A DNA stretch of 64,000 bases from Bacteroidales bacterium (GCA_900766975.1 CAAFXO010000032.1:1-64000); one strand, 5' to 3'; positions 8,874 through 18,506 are shown, counted from the stretch's first letter. Program-made: numbers and translations. The notes: generated by a model from the letters alone, not told the origin.

Positions 8874-11336
8874 TTATACCGGGTCTACGTCGTAATAGAT
8901 CTGTGTGCTCTTGAAGTCGGGCCATGCCGCTGCCTGCTCATAGATCTGACGTAAGATCTGTTTTACTTTGCTCATCGAGGCTCCTGCCTCTATCTTCAAC
9001 ATAATCGATTGGATATACCACAGGGCTATCCTCCCGACGAATGGCTTCTCAGGCCCTAAGACTCGAGTGCCGAATACCTCTCTCAACTTCTTTGCATAGA
9101 TCACTGCCGCACGATCCACCATATTCCCATCTTTGTTGCGAAGATAGATGTTGATGATCTTTGTGAAGGGTGGATAGGCATATCGTTCCCGCTCGGCGAT
9201 CTCGCTCTGATAGTAGCTCGAGTAGTCGTGTGCCTTGACATATTCGAGCACGTTCTCTTTGGGATTGGTGGTCTGTATCAGCACTTTACCCTTCTCTTTG
9301 CGTCTGCCGGCTCTCCCTGCCACCTGCTCGAGCATGTTGTATGCACGCTCGTTGCTCCGGAAGTCGGGGAAGTTCAGAAGGGTGTCGGCATTGATCACTC
9401 CCGCCATCCTCACTTCGCCGAAGTCGAGTCCTTTGCTCACCATCTGCGTGCCTACAAGTATGTCGGTGCGATGGGCGGCAAAGTCTTCGATGATGTCTTG
9501 ATAGGCATCTTTATTGCGCGTGGTGTCGAGGTCCATCCGCGAGATTTTCGCCTCGGGAAAGTTCTTACCCACCTCTTCGGCGATTCTCTCTGTGCCATAT
9601 CCATACACTTCGATGCCATTTAGTCCGCATGCCGGACACACCGTAGGCAATGCCCGCGTGTAGCCGCAGTAGTGACATTTCAGCATGTTGTTGTATTTGT
9701 GGTAGATCTGAGATACGTCGCAGTTCTCGCATTTCGGCGTCCAACCGCACTGCTGACACACCACCACCGGCGCAAAACCGCGTCGGTTCTGGAAGAGTAT
9801 CACCTGCTTGTTGTCGCCAAGTGCCCCTCTCATCTCTTTAATCAGCGGCGAGGAGAGAGTGCCTGTATTTTGCTTTTTCTTGCGCTGTTCGCGCATGTCG
9901 ATTATCTCTACTTCCGGTAGAACTGCCCCTTCATAGCGTTCGCTAAGTGTCACCAACCCATATTTGCCGGTCGTGGCTTTGTAGTAGGTCTCGATCGAGG
10001 GGGTGGCGGAGCCTAACACCACTTTCGCTCCATGCATCGAGGCGAGCACCATCGCCGTGTCGCGCGCATTGTAGCGCGGAGCCGGATCATATTGCTTGTA
10101 ACTGCTCTCATGCTCTTCGTCGACGATCACCAAGCCCAACCTCCCGAAGGGGAGAAACACCGAGGAGCGTACACCGAGCACCACCATCGGTTCGTTGCTC
10201 TCCAAGAGCCGCTTCCAGATATCCACGCGTTCGCTGTCGCTGAATTTGGAGTGATAGACCAAGAGCCGATCGCCGAAGACTTTCCTCAGTCGGTCGGTGA
10301 GCTGTGTGGTCAGCGAGATCTCCGGCACAAGGTAGAGCACCTGGTTGCCCGACTTTAATACATGGTCTATCAGGTGGGTGTAGACTTCGGTCTTGCCGCT
10401 GCCGGTGACACCATGCAGAAGTACACTCTGTTTGCTGCGTAGTTGCTCGGTGATATCGTGGTATGCTCGCTGTTGCTGTGGCGAGAGGGTGGCAAGTTCT
10501 TGCCGTTTGACCCCGTCGTTGCCATTGAAGCGGTTGATCGATCGTTTCTCCTGGCGGAAGATTCCCTTCTCGATCATCGATCGCAGTATGCCGGCTGAGA
10601 TCCCGCTCAGGTCGAGCAGTTGCTTGCGGGTCACCTCCATCAGTGGCCGATTGCTCTGCATCCATCCCGACAGATCGAGCCAGCATATCAAGGCTTTCTC
10701 CTGATATTGCGACCGATGTGTCTTGTCGAAGAACTCTTTGAGCCCCTCTTGGTCGCCTCGCTCTATGTTCAGCTCGATATAGGTCTCACTCTTGGCGTGA
10801 TAGCGCTCCATTATCTTTTCGTCGATATGGATGATGCCCATATCGAGCATCGTGCCGGCTATATGTGTGACATTCTTCAGCTTCAGCTCTTTCTCGATGT
10901 CGCTGATGCGGAGCCGCTTTTTATCTTCGAGCAGCATCACCACCATGGCTTGCCGCTCGGTCAGCTTCACTCCCTCCGGTGTGCCGAACTCTTCGTTGAG
11001 CGACAACATCGTCTCGCTCTCCGGTTTCAAGCCGGTCGGAACTGCCGCTTTATACACCTCCCCAACGCTGCATAGATAGTATTCCGATATCCAATTCCAA
11101 AGTTTCAACTGGGGATATTTCACCAAGGGTTTCGGGTCAAGAACGGATACGATATCTTTTACTTCGTAGGTGGGTGTGACGTTGTGGAGGCTGCTCACCA
11201 GTCCGGTGTAAAATTTCTTCTTGCCGAACTGTACCAGCACACGAGAACCTACCTGCACGGTACCCTCAATTTCGGATGGTATCCGGTAGGTATAGGTGCC
11301 ATATAGCGGCAATGGAACAATAATTTCGGCAAACAT
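8874..11336 (-). CDS. priA: Primosomal replication restart helicase PriA
   Basis: 820 residues. The N-terminal DNA-binding region begins FAEIIVPLPLYGTYTY, as in the family. Then come Walker A GVTGSGKTE, the DEEH box (VDEEHESSYKQ), and a cysteine-rich zinc-binding segment (CQQCGWTPKCENC ... CHYCGY ... CPACG) inserted in the helicase core, then the GTQMVSKGLDF and QVAGRAGR helicase motifs. PriA reloads the replisome at stalled forks. It leads the biotin genes, 50 bases upstream of bioA, probably co-transcribed. The -7 box ends only 4 bases before the ATG, so the mRNA may be leaderless. Confidence 0.96.
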   Translation of the reverse strand: MFAEIIVPLPLYGTYTYRIPSEIEGTVQVGSRVLVQFGKKKFYTGLVSSLHNVTPTYEVKDIVSVLDPKPLVKYPQLKLWNWISEYYLCSVGEVYKAAVPTGLKPESETMLSLNEEFGTPEGVKLTERQAMVVMLLEDKKRLRISDIEKELKLKNVTHIAGTMLDMGIIHIDEKIMERYHAKSETYIELNIERGDQEGLKEFFDKTHRSQYQEKALICWLDLSGWMQSNRPLMEVTRKQLLDLSGISAGILRSMIEKGIFRQEKRSINRFNGNDGVKRQELATLSPQQQRAYHDITEQLRSKQSVLLHGVTGSGKTEVYTHLIDHVLKSGNQVLYLVPEISLTTQLTDRLRKVFGDRLLVYHSKFSDSERVDIWKRLLESNEPMVVLGVRSSVFLPFGRLGLVIVDEEHESSYKQYDPAPRYNARDTAMVLASMHGAKVVLGSATPSIETYYKATTGKYGLVTLSERYEGAVLPEVEIIDMREQRKKKQNTGTLSSPLIKEMRGALGDNKQVILFQNRRGFAPVVVCQQCGWTPKCENCDVSQIYHKYNNMLKCHYCGYTRALPTVCPACGLNGIEVYGYGTERIAEEVGKNFPEAKISRMDLDTTRNKDAYQDIIEDFAAHRTDILVGTQMVSKGLDFGEVRMAGVINADTLLNFPDFRSNERAYNMLEQVAGRAGRRKEKGKVLIQTTNPKENVLEYVKAHDYSSYYQSEIAERERYAYPPFTKIINIYLRNKDGNMVDRAAVIYAKKLREVFGTRVLGPEKPFVGRIALWYIQSIMLKIEAGASMSKVKQILRQIYEQAAAWPDFKSTQIYYDVDPV

Positions 11337-11340
11337 ATGG

Positions 11341-11348
11341 CAAAGTTA
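11341..11348 (-). promoter_or_regulatory. -7 box of priA
   Basis: TAACTTTG on the minus strand, ending 4 bases before the priA ATG at 11336, which puts the expected transcription start on or next to the start codon. Confidence 0.45.
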
Positions 11349-11370
11349 AGGATTTTTGAGATATTTTTCT

Positions 11371-11378
11371 TAATTTTG
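11371..11378 (+). promoter_or_regulatory. -7 box of the 11403-13744 operon
   Basis: TAATTTTG, 24 bases before the ATG at 11403; predicts a leader of about 20 bases. This also argues against the longer open frame beginning at 11337, which would start upstream of the promoter. Confidence 0.5.
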
Positions 11379-11402
11379 TCGTGTAATATATCTTTTTTTA
11401 TT

Positions 11403-12011
11403 ATGAATAAGACAAAAAAGTTTATCATTTTCATCACAATTGCATTAGTCTCTTGTGTTTCGGCTAAGGCCGGTTTCGGTATCGGACCCCTCGTTGGTTT
11501 GAATGTTAATGAACTCCATTTCTCCGGAACAGAGCTCTTCGATTCCGGCAATCGTTGTGGCTTTACCGGTGGTGTTACTGCCGAGTATATCTTGCCCGCT
11601 TTCGGTTTGGGCGCTGATATCTCTCTACTTTATTCTCACATGGAGTCGACTATGGAATTAGCTGACTTCTCTTCGGAGAAGGTGGTGCGCAATTTCTTCT
11701 TAATCCCTCTTCACTTGAAGTATAAGATCTCTCTTCCGGTGGTAGGCTCATACCTTGCTCCCTACGTCTTTACCGGTCCGAGCGTAGCCTTCAAGTTCGG
11801 TAATCAGGATGGCTATAAGAACACCAAGACAACTCAATGGGGTTGGGATCTCGGTATCGGTCTTGAGTTCATCAATCATATCCAACTCGGCGCCGGATAT
11901 ACTTTCGGTATCAACAATGTGGCTAAATGGACAGGTGTTGCCGAGGCTGTTACCGATGATATCAAGGTTAAGAACAATTATTGGACCATCTCTTTGGCTT
12001 ATCTCTTCTGA
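11403..12011 (+). CDS. Outer-membrane beta-barrel protein (porin-like family)
   Basis: About 202 residues from ATG 11403 (an upstream in-frame ATG at 11337 precedes the promoter). A signal peptide (MNKTKKFIIFITIALVSC, then SAKA) is followed by alternating hydrophobic/polar strands with many Gly and aromatic residues and a C-terminal strand ending in Phe (TISLAYLF), the usual signal for outer-membrane insertion. It fits the outer-membrane beta-barrel domain family that includes OmpW/OprF-like small barrels. The cargo or role is unknown. It is paralogous in layout to the next gene, 22 bases downstream. Confidence 0.75.
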   Translation: MNKTKKFIIFITIALVSCVSAKAGFGIGPLVGLNVNELHFSGTELFDSGNRCGFTGGVTAEYILPAFGLGADISLLYSHMESTMELADFSSEKVVRNFFLIPLHLKYKISLPVVGSYLAPYVFTGPSVAFKFGNQDGYKNTKTTQWGWDLGIGLEFINHIQLGAGYTFGINNVAKWTGVAEAVTDDIKVKNNYWTISLAYLF

Positions 12012-12033
12012 TCATTTCCTTATCTCGTAGATA

Positions 12034-12645
12034 ATGAAGAAATTCGTAATCTCTATCATTATGTGTCTGATTGTGGCCTCCGGCGCTTCTGCAAAGTTCC
12101 GCTGGGGTCCCACAGTCGGCGCTAATTTCTCAAGTTATAGCTGGAATCAGGATCTTTTCGCCACTTCTCTCCGCACCGGATTCAATGCCGGAGTGATGTG
12201 CGAGGTGATGATCCCCGGCATCGGATTTGGTGTCAATTTCGGCTTGAAGTATTCCAATCGCGGCGGTATCTGCAATTTCGGCGAACCGGAGGTATGGAAG
12301 GATGATAATGTAGGTAATCAGAACCTGCGCCTTCACACCATCCAGCTCCCTATCAATCTCCGCTTTAAGTATACCCGCCTCAATGGCATCGAAAATATTG
12401 TGGCCCCTTTTGCTTTCGCCGGTCCGCAGATCAATTTCAATGTCGCTAATACCGATTGCCCGATCCTCTCTCGTCAGGGTGTCTCTTTGGGCCTCGAAGT
12501 CGGTGGCGGCGTCGAACTCTTCAAGCGTTTCCAGATCTCTGCCGGATATGTATGGGATGTTACTCGCGATCTTAAAACCCATAAGTTGGACGATTTCACC
12601 GCCTCTCTTCATGGCGCTATCGTCGATTTTACGGTGCTCTTCTAA
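12034..12645 (+). CDS. Outer-membrane beta-barrel protein, second of a pair
   Basis: 203 residues: signal peptide (MKKFVISIIMCLIVASGASA), then KFRWGPTVGANFSSYSW, a start that matches the GFGIGPLVGLNVNEL of its neighbour, and a C-terminal strand ending in phenylalanine (AIVDFTVLF). An eight- to ten-stranded small barrel is likely. The pair probably arose by tandem duplication. Followed after 17 bases by a DUF59 gene, apparently in one operon with lpxH, so a link to envelope building is possible but not proven. Confidence 0.75.
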   Translation: MKKFVISIIMCLIVASGASAKFRWGPTVGANFSSYSWNQDLFATSLRTGFNAGVMCEVMIPGIGFGVNFGLKYSNRGGICNFGEPEVWKDDNVGNQNLRLHTIQLPINLRFKYTRLNGIENIVAPFAFAGPQINFNVANTDCPILSRQGVSLGLEVGGGVELFKRFQISAGYVWDVTRDLKTHKLDDFTASLHGAIVDFTVLF

Positions 12646-12662
12646 TATCTCTTGTTCTCTCT

Positions 12663-13004
12663 ATGGAAAGTAATGATAATATTCAGCCCTCTGATGAGTT
12701 CTCTATCATCCAAAAGGCTATCGAAATGCTCAAAACGGTCTATGACCCCGAGATCCCTGTAAATATCTATGAACTCGGCTTGGTCTATAAGATCGATTTT
12801 ACCCCCGATGATGAGACCCTGCATGTCGATATGACCCTCACTGCGCCCTCTTGCCCCGCCGCCGATTTCATCCTCGAGGATGTCCGCCAGAAACTCCTCT
12901 CCGTGCCCGGCCCCAAGAAGGTGGATCTCCGTCTCGTCTTCGAACCGGAGTGGAATCAGGATATGATGTCAGAGGAGGCTAAATTAGAATTAGGTTTCTT
13001 GTGA
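12663..13004 (+). CDS. DUF59 / MIP18-family iron-sulfur assembly protein (SufT-like)
   Basis: 113 residues. The family motif DPEIPVNIYELGLVYKIDF and the single-cysteine TAPSCPAADF loop are clear. DUF59 proteins (SufT, MIP18/CIA2) help mature iron-sulfur proteins. No suf genes are adjacent here. The last codons overlap the GTG start of lpxH (GTGA), so the two are translationally coupled. Confidence 0.88.
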   Translation: MESNDNIQPSDEFSIIQKAIEMLKTVYDPEIPVNIYELGLVYKIDFTPDDETLHVDMTLTAPSCPAADFILEDVRQKLLSVPGPKKVDLRLVFEPEWNQDMMSEEAKLELGFL

Positions 13005-13744
13005 TTGCATATTTCTTAAGCGATCTCCATCTCGGAGCCCCATATTTCCCCGATTCTCGCGCCGCCGAACTAAAGGTGGTGCGTTTTCTTGATTCTATCA
13101 AGGAGGACGCCGATGCCATCTATCTCGTCGGCGATATCCTCGATTATTGGTATGAATATCGTTATGTCGTGCCACGGGGCTTCGTCAGATTCTTCGGCAA
13201 ACTCGCTGAACTCGCAGATAGCGGCATCAAGATATATTGGTATATCGGAAACCATGACATCTGGATCTTCGATTATCTCCCCTCCGAACTGGGTATCAAG
13301 GTGATACCTACATTCTCAATCGAGGATATTGATGGCAAAAAGTTCTATCTCACTCATGGCGATGGTATCGGCAAGTTAAAACCATCGTTCAAGTTCTTGC
13401 GCGCTCTTTTCCGCAATAAGTTCTGCCAATCACTATTCTCTGCCATCCATCCTCGTTGGACTGTTCCGTTTGCCTACAACTGGAGCCATCATTCCCGCAA
13501 AGCCGAAGGTCAGCCATCGCCCGAAGATGCCACTCGCCTCACTGACAATTTCCTGGTCTTCGCTCGCGACTATTTAACTAAAGAACACATAGACTACTTC
13601 ATCTTCGGCCACATCCACCTATTCCGTTCCGAGCAAATAGCCCCCGACTCACAAGTAATATTCCTCGGCGAATGGATCTCCCGCTGCTCCTACGCCCGCT
13701 GGAACGGCCAAGACCTATCCCTACACCAACTCCCCAACCCATAA
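13001..13744 (+). CDS. lpxH: UDP-2,3-diacylglucosamine diphosphatase, LpxH type
   Basis: 247 residues from a GTG start that overlaps the previous stop (GTGA). A calcineurin-like phosphoesterase with all metal motifs: SDLHLG (near residue 8), GDILDYW, GNHDIW, THGDG and GHIHLFR. The enzyme cleaves UDP-2,3-diacylglucosamine to lipid X in lipid A synthesis at the inner face of the cytoplasmic membrane. In Bacteroidota this branch of the LpxH family is the usual one. The gene ends the operon; the AT-rich peptide island begins about 60 bases later on the other strand. Confidence 0.87.
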   Translation: MIAYFLSDLHLGAPYFPDSRAAELKVVRFLDSIKEDADAIYLVGDILDYWYEYRYVVPRGFVRFFGKLAELADSGIKIYWYIGNHDIWIFDYLPSELGIKVIPTFSIEDIDGKKFYLTHGDGIGKLKPSFKFLRALFRNKFCQSLFSAIHPRWTVPFAYNWSHHSRKAEGQPSPEDATRLTDNFLVFARDYLTKEHIDYFIFGHIHLFRSEQIAPDSQVIFLGEWISRCSYARWNGQDLSLHQLPNP

Positions 13745-13806
13745 TCTTTCAAAGATTGTACATATTATCTCATAATGTAAGTAGACAGACTGTCAAGGAA
13801 CTCATT

Positions 13807-14016
13807 CTACAGAAATATGTGTTGGAAGATTGTTTCGCCGTTGCCGTACGGATATTTCAGAAAGAGGATAGCTGCGATCAAAATTACAAAGAAGATGCAG
13901 ATTATCGTTATACCCCATCTTACTAACTTATTAGGTATCTCACCTAAGATCTCTCTTACCTTCTCCGAACGTAATTCAATTTGGTCATGTGAAGATTCTT
14001 GTTTTGTCGTATCCAT
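13807..14016 (-). CDS. Short protein matching only the membrane anchor of an HlyD-type adaptor
   Basis: 69 residues. Residues 13-55 (IELRSEKVREILGEIP, then LVRWGITIICIFFVILIAAIL, split here by the Asn-Lys pair) resemble the cytoplasmic tail and single membrane helix of HlyD-family adaptors of Bacteroidota peptide exporters, but the frame ends 16 residues after the KYP that follows the helix, so the long periplasmic hairpin and barrel domains are absent. It starts 2 bases after the exporter stop, the place where a full adaptor gene is expected. A broken second copy at 20896-21015 ends at the same point, so the short form may be the normal one here rather than a fresh truncation. Either a relic or a minimal partner of the exporter. 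Confidence 0.6.
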   Translation of the reverse strand: MDTTKQESSHDQIELRSEKVREILGEIPNKLVRWGITIICIFFVILIAAILFLKYPYGNGETIFQHIFL

Positions 14017-14018
14017 AT

Positions 14019-16208
14019 CTAATTGCCCAATTCTAATTGATTTCTGACTAAGTTGTAATATGCTCCCTTCTTTTCGATCAGTTCTTTATGTGAACCCATC
14101 TCAGCTATTTCTCCGTTTTCTATTACAATAATGTTATCAGCATTCCTAACCGTAGATAGTCTGTGAGCAACGACAATTACGGTTCTCCCTTGATAGAACT
14201 TTTCAAGATTTTCTACGATCTCTCTTTCATTCTTCGCATCTAAGGAGTTTGTTGCTTCATCAAGGAATATGAAATCGGGATTTTTGTATACAGCTCTTGC
14301 TATTAATATCCTCTGAATTTGCCCCTTACTCAATCCTACGCCATCCCGACCAATGAGTGTATTGTACTTTAAGGGAAGAGACATCACATAATCATGTATG
14401 CATGCAATTTTGGCAGCATTCTCCAATCTCGACACATCTATCTCTTCGTCATCCACAGCGATGTTTCTTGCAATAGATTCAGAGAAGATCACTCCATCTT
14501 GCATTACTACTCCACAGTGACGTCTCCACCATTTTAAATCGTAGGTATTGATGTTCTCTCCGGATATATTTATTTCACCTGCCAAGACGGGATAATAACC
14601 AAGCATTAACTTTATAAGTGTGGTTTTACCGCTACCACTAGCGCCAACTATTGCAGTAACTTTCCCTCCCGGAATTGAAAATGATATATCTGACAAAGTC
14701 TTTTTTAACGAATGTACATCATATTTAAAATCTACATTTTTCAAAATAATAGATTTTTTACTGACGAATGATTGTCGTTTATTCCGGTTAGTTTCTTCAT
14801 TGTTCGATTCATGCACTTCATTTATTCGCTCTAATGATATTTTTACATCTTGAAGTGAGTATACGAATTGCATTAGCTGTTCTACAGGGGAGTTGAGTTG
14901 CCCGACGATATACTGTATAGCCAACATCGCACCCAATGTAATATCACCATTGATCACAGCAGTGGCAGCGAATACTGTGATAAGGATATTTTTTATTTCA
15001 TTTATAAAAATACTCCCGGCCTCTTGCGTCTGTTGAAGTTTCATTGACTTCATCTGCACTTTGAAGAGTTCTGCTTGACAATCCTCCCATTCCCACCGTC
15101 TTCTCTTCTCACAATCTTGAAGTTTTATCTCAGGGATGTTTGTTAGTAATTGATAGGTTCGGTTCTGTGATTGGGCTTGCTGTTCGAATAGTTGGTAATC
15201 GAGCACTTTTCTTTTGCTAAGAAAGCAAGCTATCCAACTGCCGTATGCTATACCTCCTACAAGAAAAATACAAAATACAGGCAAATTGTAAATAAATAAA
15301 ACTATGCCGAATACTAAGAAAGAGAGCGTAGTAAACATCACCCCCAATACTTGATTGGTCAGAAAGTTCTGTATGCGTTGATGGTCACCAATCCTTTGTA
15401 GTAGATCTCCCAAGAGTTTTGTCTCAAAGAAATACATCGGCAACTTCAATAATTTAATAAAGAAATCGCTTACGATCGAGATGTTGATTCGCATTGAGAT
15501 ATGTAGCAATAGCCACCTTCGTATAAAATCGGTTGCAGCCTTGCCAATCACAATTATGAATTCTCCGAGCAAGACCAACCAGATGAATTTTACATCTTGA
15601 TGCTTTATACCGATGTCTACAATCCATTGGGTTAGGAATGGCATGATCAACTGCAATATGCAACCCAATCCAAGTCCTAATAGTATCTGTAAGAAATAGC
15701 GTCTATATTGCACGATATATTGCCACAAAAAGCGGAAAGATTTTTTTGAATCAAGATCTTCAATCTTTATGTCATCAAAATCTTTTGTCTTGCTAATAAA
15801 CATGGCTATCCCTTTATCGCATTGACTTGACTTGGTGGATACCCAATGAGAAGAGAACTCTTCGAGAGACAATTTATATTTACCTTTACCGGGATCTGCT
15901 ATCCAAAAACGATGGCCATTCTTATCAATCTTGTATAAGACAACAAAATGATTTTGATTCCAATGTAGAATACATGGCAAGGGACACTCTAACAGATCAG
16001 ATATCGTTGCTCTGCCGGCTGTATACTCCAAATTTAGAAGATCACATAGATCAGCAAGACTTTTTAAAGAGATCCCTTCTTTAGAAGCTTGGCAATGCTT
16101 CTCCAGAACTTGGATAGGAATCTTTTTCCCATAGAAGTGGCATATCATGCTTATACATGATATGCCACATTGCATTGCGTCAAGTTGCTTTACAAAAGGG
16201 AAAGACAT
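14019..16208 (-). CDS. Peptidase-containing ABC exporter (C39 peptidase, bacteriocin type)
   Basis: 729 residues. Residues 1-130 are a C39 peptidase with catalytic Cys14 (QLDAMQCGIS), His87 (NQNHFVVLYKI) and Asp105 (DPGKG). A six-helix membrane domain follows (about 165-450), then a nucleotide-binding domain with Walker A GASGSGKTT, signature LSKGQIQR and Walker B FIFLDEAT. Such exporters cut leader peptides after a double glycine while moving the peptide out of the cytoplasm; the precursor at 19993-20217 has exactly such a site. It starts 12 bases after the barrel gene. Part of its peptidase region is repeated, broken, at 20659-20895. Confidence 0.94.
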   Translation of the reverse strand: MSFPFVKQLDAMQCGISCISMICHFYGKKIPIQVLEKHCQASKEGISLKSLADLCDLLNLEYTAGRATISDLLECPLPCILHWNQNHFVVLYKIDKNGHRFWIADPGKGKYKLSLEEFSSHWVSTKSSQCDKGIAMFISKTKDFDDIKIEDLDSKKSFRFLWQYIVQYRRYFLQILLGLGLGCILQLIMPFLTQWIVDIGIKHQDVKFIWLVLLGEFIIVIGKAATDFIRRWLLLHISMRINISIVSDFFIKLLKLPMYFFETKLLGDLLQRIGDHQRIQNFLTNQVLGVMFTTLSFLVFGIVLFIYNLPVFCIFLVGGIAYGSWIACFLSKRKVLDYQLFEQQAQSQNRTYQLLTNIPEIKLQDCEKRRRWEWEDCQAELFKVQMKSMKLQQTQEAGSIFINEIKNILITVFAATAVINGDITLGAMLAIQYIVGQLNSPVEQLMQFVYSLQDVKISLERINEVHESNNEETNRNKRQSFVSKKSIILKNVDFKYDVHSLKKTLSDISFSIPGGKVTAIVGASGSGKTTLIKLMLGYYPVLAGEINISGENINTYDLKWWRRHCGVVMQDGVIFSESIARNIAVDDEEIDVSRLENAAKIACIHDYVMSLPLKYNTLIGRDGVGLSKGQIQRILIARAVYKNPDFIFLDEATNSLDAKNEREIVENLEKFYQGRTVIVVAHRLSTVRNADNIIVIENGEIAEMGSHKELIEKKGAYYNLVRNQLELGN

Positions 16209-16220
16209 ACTATCAGAATA

Positions 16221-18494
16221 TTATTTACGCAAAATACCCGAGTCATTATCACCATTGTCAAATTGAGGACCTGCATAATTGCGATTCCTGCCAAAGCTAA
16301 AGTTGTAAGAGAATCTAATGGCCACTAAATTATTGTAATCCATTATTTTTGTTTCTGTATTTGTATATACAGGTGCTTGGTTGACAGTATAACTGCCCTC
16401 TTTGAATCCTTTGCCGAACGGCATAAAACATGTTAAGCCTACTGATAGATTGGTATTAGGTCGATATAATACAGTCGCAGACCAGAATTGTGCTCTTGGA
16501 TATTTTAATTGTCCATCAACGATTTTTCCGGGATATTGGTAGAATATATCAAATGTCCAATGGCTCAAGTTGAGCGATAGATCGGACATCCATTGATATC
16601 TTGAGCCTGTCCATGAATAGTCACTGTTTTTCCCTTTTAAGTCTGCAAACATAACTCGATTCCAAAAAAGAAGCTTATTGTTGCCAAGAGGTTTAATCGT
16701 TAAATCGATTTGGCTACTCCACATACGATATGATGCGAGATTTACCATTGTCTGCAACATATATTTATCCGTTGTAGTGTACATATCACATATCCTGTCA
16801 GGAGACGATTGGAAAGAGTTGCTCATTGCAAAATTAATATACTTACAGTTCCAAACGAACTTTATGGTAGCTATATGTGATTGGTAAGGTTTTAATGTAG
16901 AATTGCCATGATATACCAATCTTGTATCGATCCATTGGTCGGTTTCACTAAGCTGAGCGATTGATGGTAGAGTCGCATTGTATGAATACATAAAGTCGAA
17001 CCTTACATTTTTAGAGGGATACCATGAAAGCAAAACCTGAGGTATTGGATCGCATAAATTATAAGATTTAATAAGATCGGTTGAAGATACATGATTCCAA
17101 CCACATCCTATGGATAAATACCATCTTATCCTTTTAAACATGCCCATCCATTGAACAGATCCGCCCAAGGAGTTAGTAGTCTGATAAAAAGGATAAGTAC
17201 TGTCTACATACTTACTCTTCTTATAAGACTCCCAAGCTGCAATCGTAAAATTGCCGAGTTTTACGGCAGGTAATTCATATTGTATCTCAGAGAATACTCC
17301 ATTCAACTGAGTGCTATATACTGAATGTGAGTCATTTAGAGCTAATGGGCTATCACTCATTTCATTGTATGCCGAATTATAGTGAGTTGAGAAGTGTTGA
17401 AAATTTATATTCGCCAATAAATTACCAACTTTCTCTCCAAGATTTTTCTCAAAATAATTACCAACGTTATATTTTGTATATTCGGAATAAAGATGATTGG
17501 TTGCTGTGAATGAATCTGAACCGGCAGTTACATTTTGAAGTGATGTGCCTCCGTTTCTATTTAATGAAATGCCCGCTTTAATGTTATATAGAAAATTTGA
17601 CGGTTGGTTGATTTGGTAACTCAAGTTTACAGTATTGTCATCAAGATGATTCTTTGAGTCAAGCCCCTCTTTAGTTTTGTTATAATGTACGCCATCGAAC
17701 TCATAATCCAAGATTTCTGATTGGCGATATTTACGATAGTGCCTGTTTTGATTTTTGTAAAGTAAGTTAAAACGAGATTGTTTATAATTATAATATAATG
17801 AAGCTGAATTATCACCTCTTAATGACTGAAACGCTTGATTAATATCTAAAGAAACATTTCCGCCATGGATTTTTGATTTTAGTCTGATATCCACAACTGC
17901 CGATATTCCCTGTACCAAGAAACGCAATGGAGGAGTTTTATAAACATCTACCTTAGCAATATCTTCTTTAGATAAGCTCTTGATTTCTTGCTCAGAAGCT
18001 TCGACCCCATCTATAAGTATTTTTATATTTGAGTCTCCTTGGTAAAATACTCCGCCATTAGACAAAACTGTCATGTTAGGTATTTCATTCAGTGATTCAT
18101 ACACTGTGGCGTATCTACCCATATCTGCTTGGCTTATCCGATATGAGGTATGTGTGTCAAATTCCTCAATATCAGAGGGAGTCACCACTAACTCTTGTAG
18201 TTTGACGTTCGGTGACATTGATATTGCTGTATTTTCTTCGGTAAGAGTCTTAATAAAGATAATCTTATCACTATATTCCGGGTGTGATGCGACAATATAG
18301 TTGACACCATCAGTTTTAATCTCTATTACCCCCTTGCTATTAGAAACCCAAGAGGCAATAGAGTCTTCACTTGCCGAATAACCTATACATTTTACATCAG
18401 ATATAGGAGTACTTTCTTTTGTGACAAATGTCACACTACGTCCATAAGCCAGAACCGCGGCAAACAAGCAAATAATTGTGTATATGTATCTCAT
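16221..18494 (-). CDS. TonB-dependent-receptor-like outer-membrane protein of the peptide cluster
   Basis: 757 residues with a signal peptide (MRYIYTIICLFAAVLAYG). Residues about 20-100 resemble a carboxypeptidase-regulatory-like beta domain, 110-215 a plug domain (LQELVVTPSDIEEF; SNIKILIDGVEA; VDIRLKS), and the rest a large beta-barrel ending in a barrel-insertion strand (RFSYNFSFGR) with a short Asn/Asp-rich tail after it. It lacks an obvious TonB box, as expected of the outer-membrane beta-barrel family. Lying between maturase and exporter genes (12 bases from each), it may carry the peptide across the outer membrane or serve in uptake, sensing or self-protection; the sequence does not decide. 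Confidence 0.8.
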   Translation of the reverse strand: MRYIYTIICLFAAVLAYGRSVTFVTKESTPISDVKCIGYSASEDSIASWVSNSKGVIEIKTDGVNYIVASHPEYSDKIIFIKTLTEENTAISMSPNVKLQELVVTPSDIEEFDTHTSYRISQADMGRYATVYESLNEIPNMTVLSNGGVFYQGDSNIKILIDGVEASEQEIKSLSKEDIAKVDVYKTPPLRFLVQGISAVVDIRLKSKIHGGNVSLDINQAFQSLRGDNSASLYYNYKQSRFNLLYKNQNRHYRKYRQSEILDYEFDGVHYNKTKEGLDSKNHLDDNTVNLSYQINQPSNFLYNIKAGISLNRNGGTSLQNVTAGSDSFTATNHLYSEYTKYNVGNYFEKNLGEKVGNLLANINFQHFSTHYNSAYNEMSDSPLALNDSHSVYSTQLNGVFSEIQYELPAVKLGNFTIAAWESYKKSKYVDSTYPFYQTTNSLGGSVQWMGMFKRIRWYLSIGCGWNHVSSTDLIKSYNLCDPIPQVLLSWYPSKNVRFDFMYSYNATLPSIAQLSETDQWIDTRLVYHGNSTLKPYQSHIATIKFVWNCKYINFAMSNSFQSSPDRICDMYTTTDKYMLQTMVNLASYRMWSSQIDLTIKPLGNNKLLFWNRVMFADLKGKNSDYSWTGSRYQWMSDLSLNLSHWTFDIFYQYPGKIVDGQLKYPRAQFWSATVLYRPNTNLSVGLTCFMPFGKGFKEGSYTVNQAPVYTNTETKIMDYNNLVAIRFSYNFSFGRNRNYAGPQFDNGDNDSGILRK

Positions 18495-18506
18495 AATTTC
18501 ACTTTA

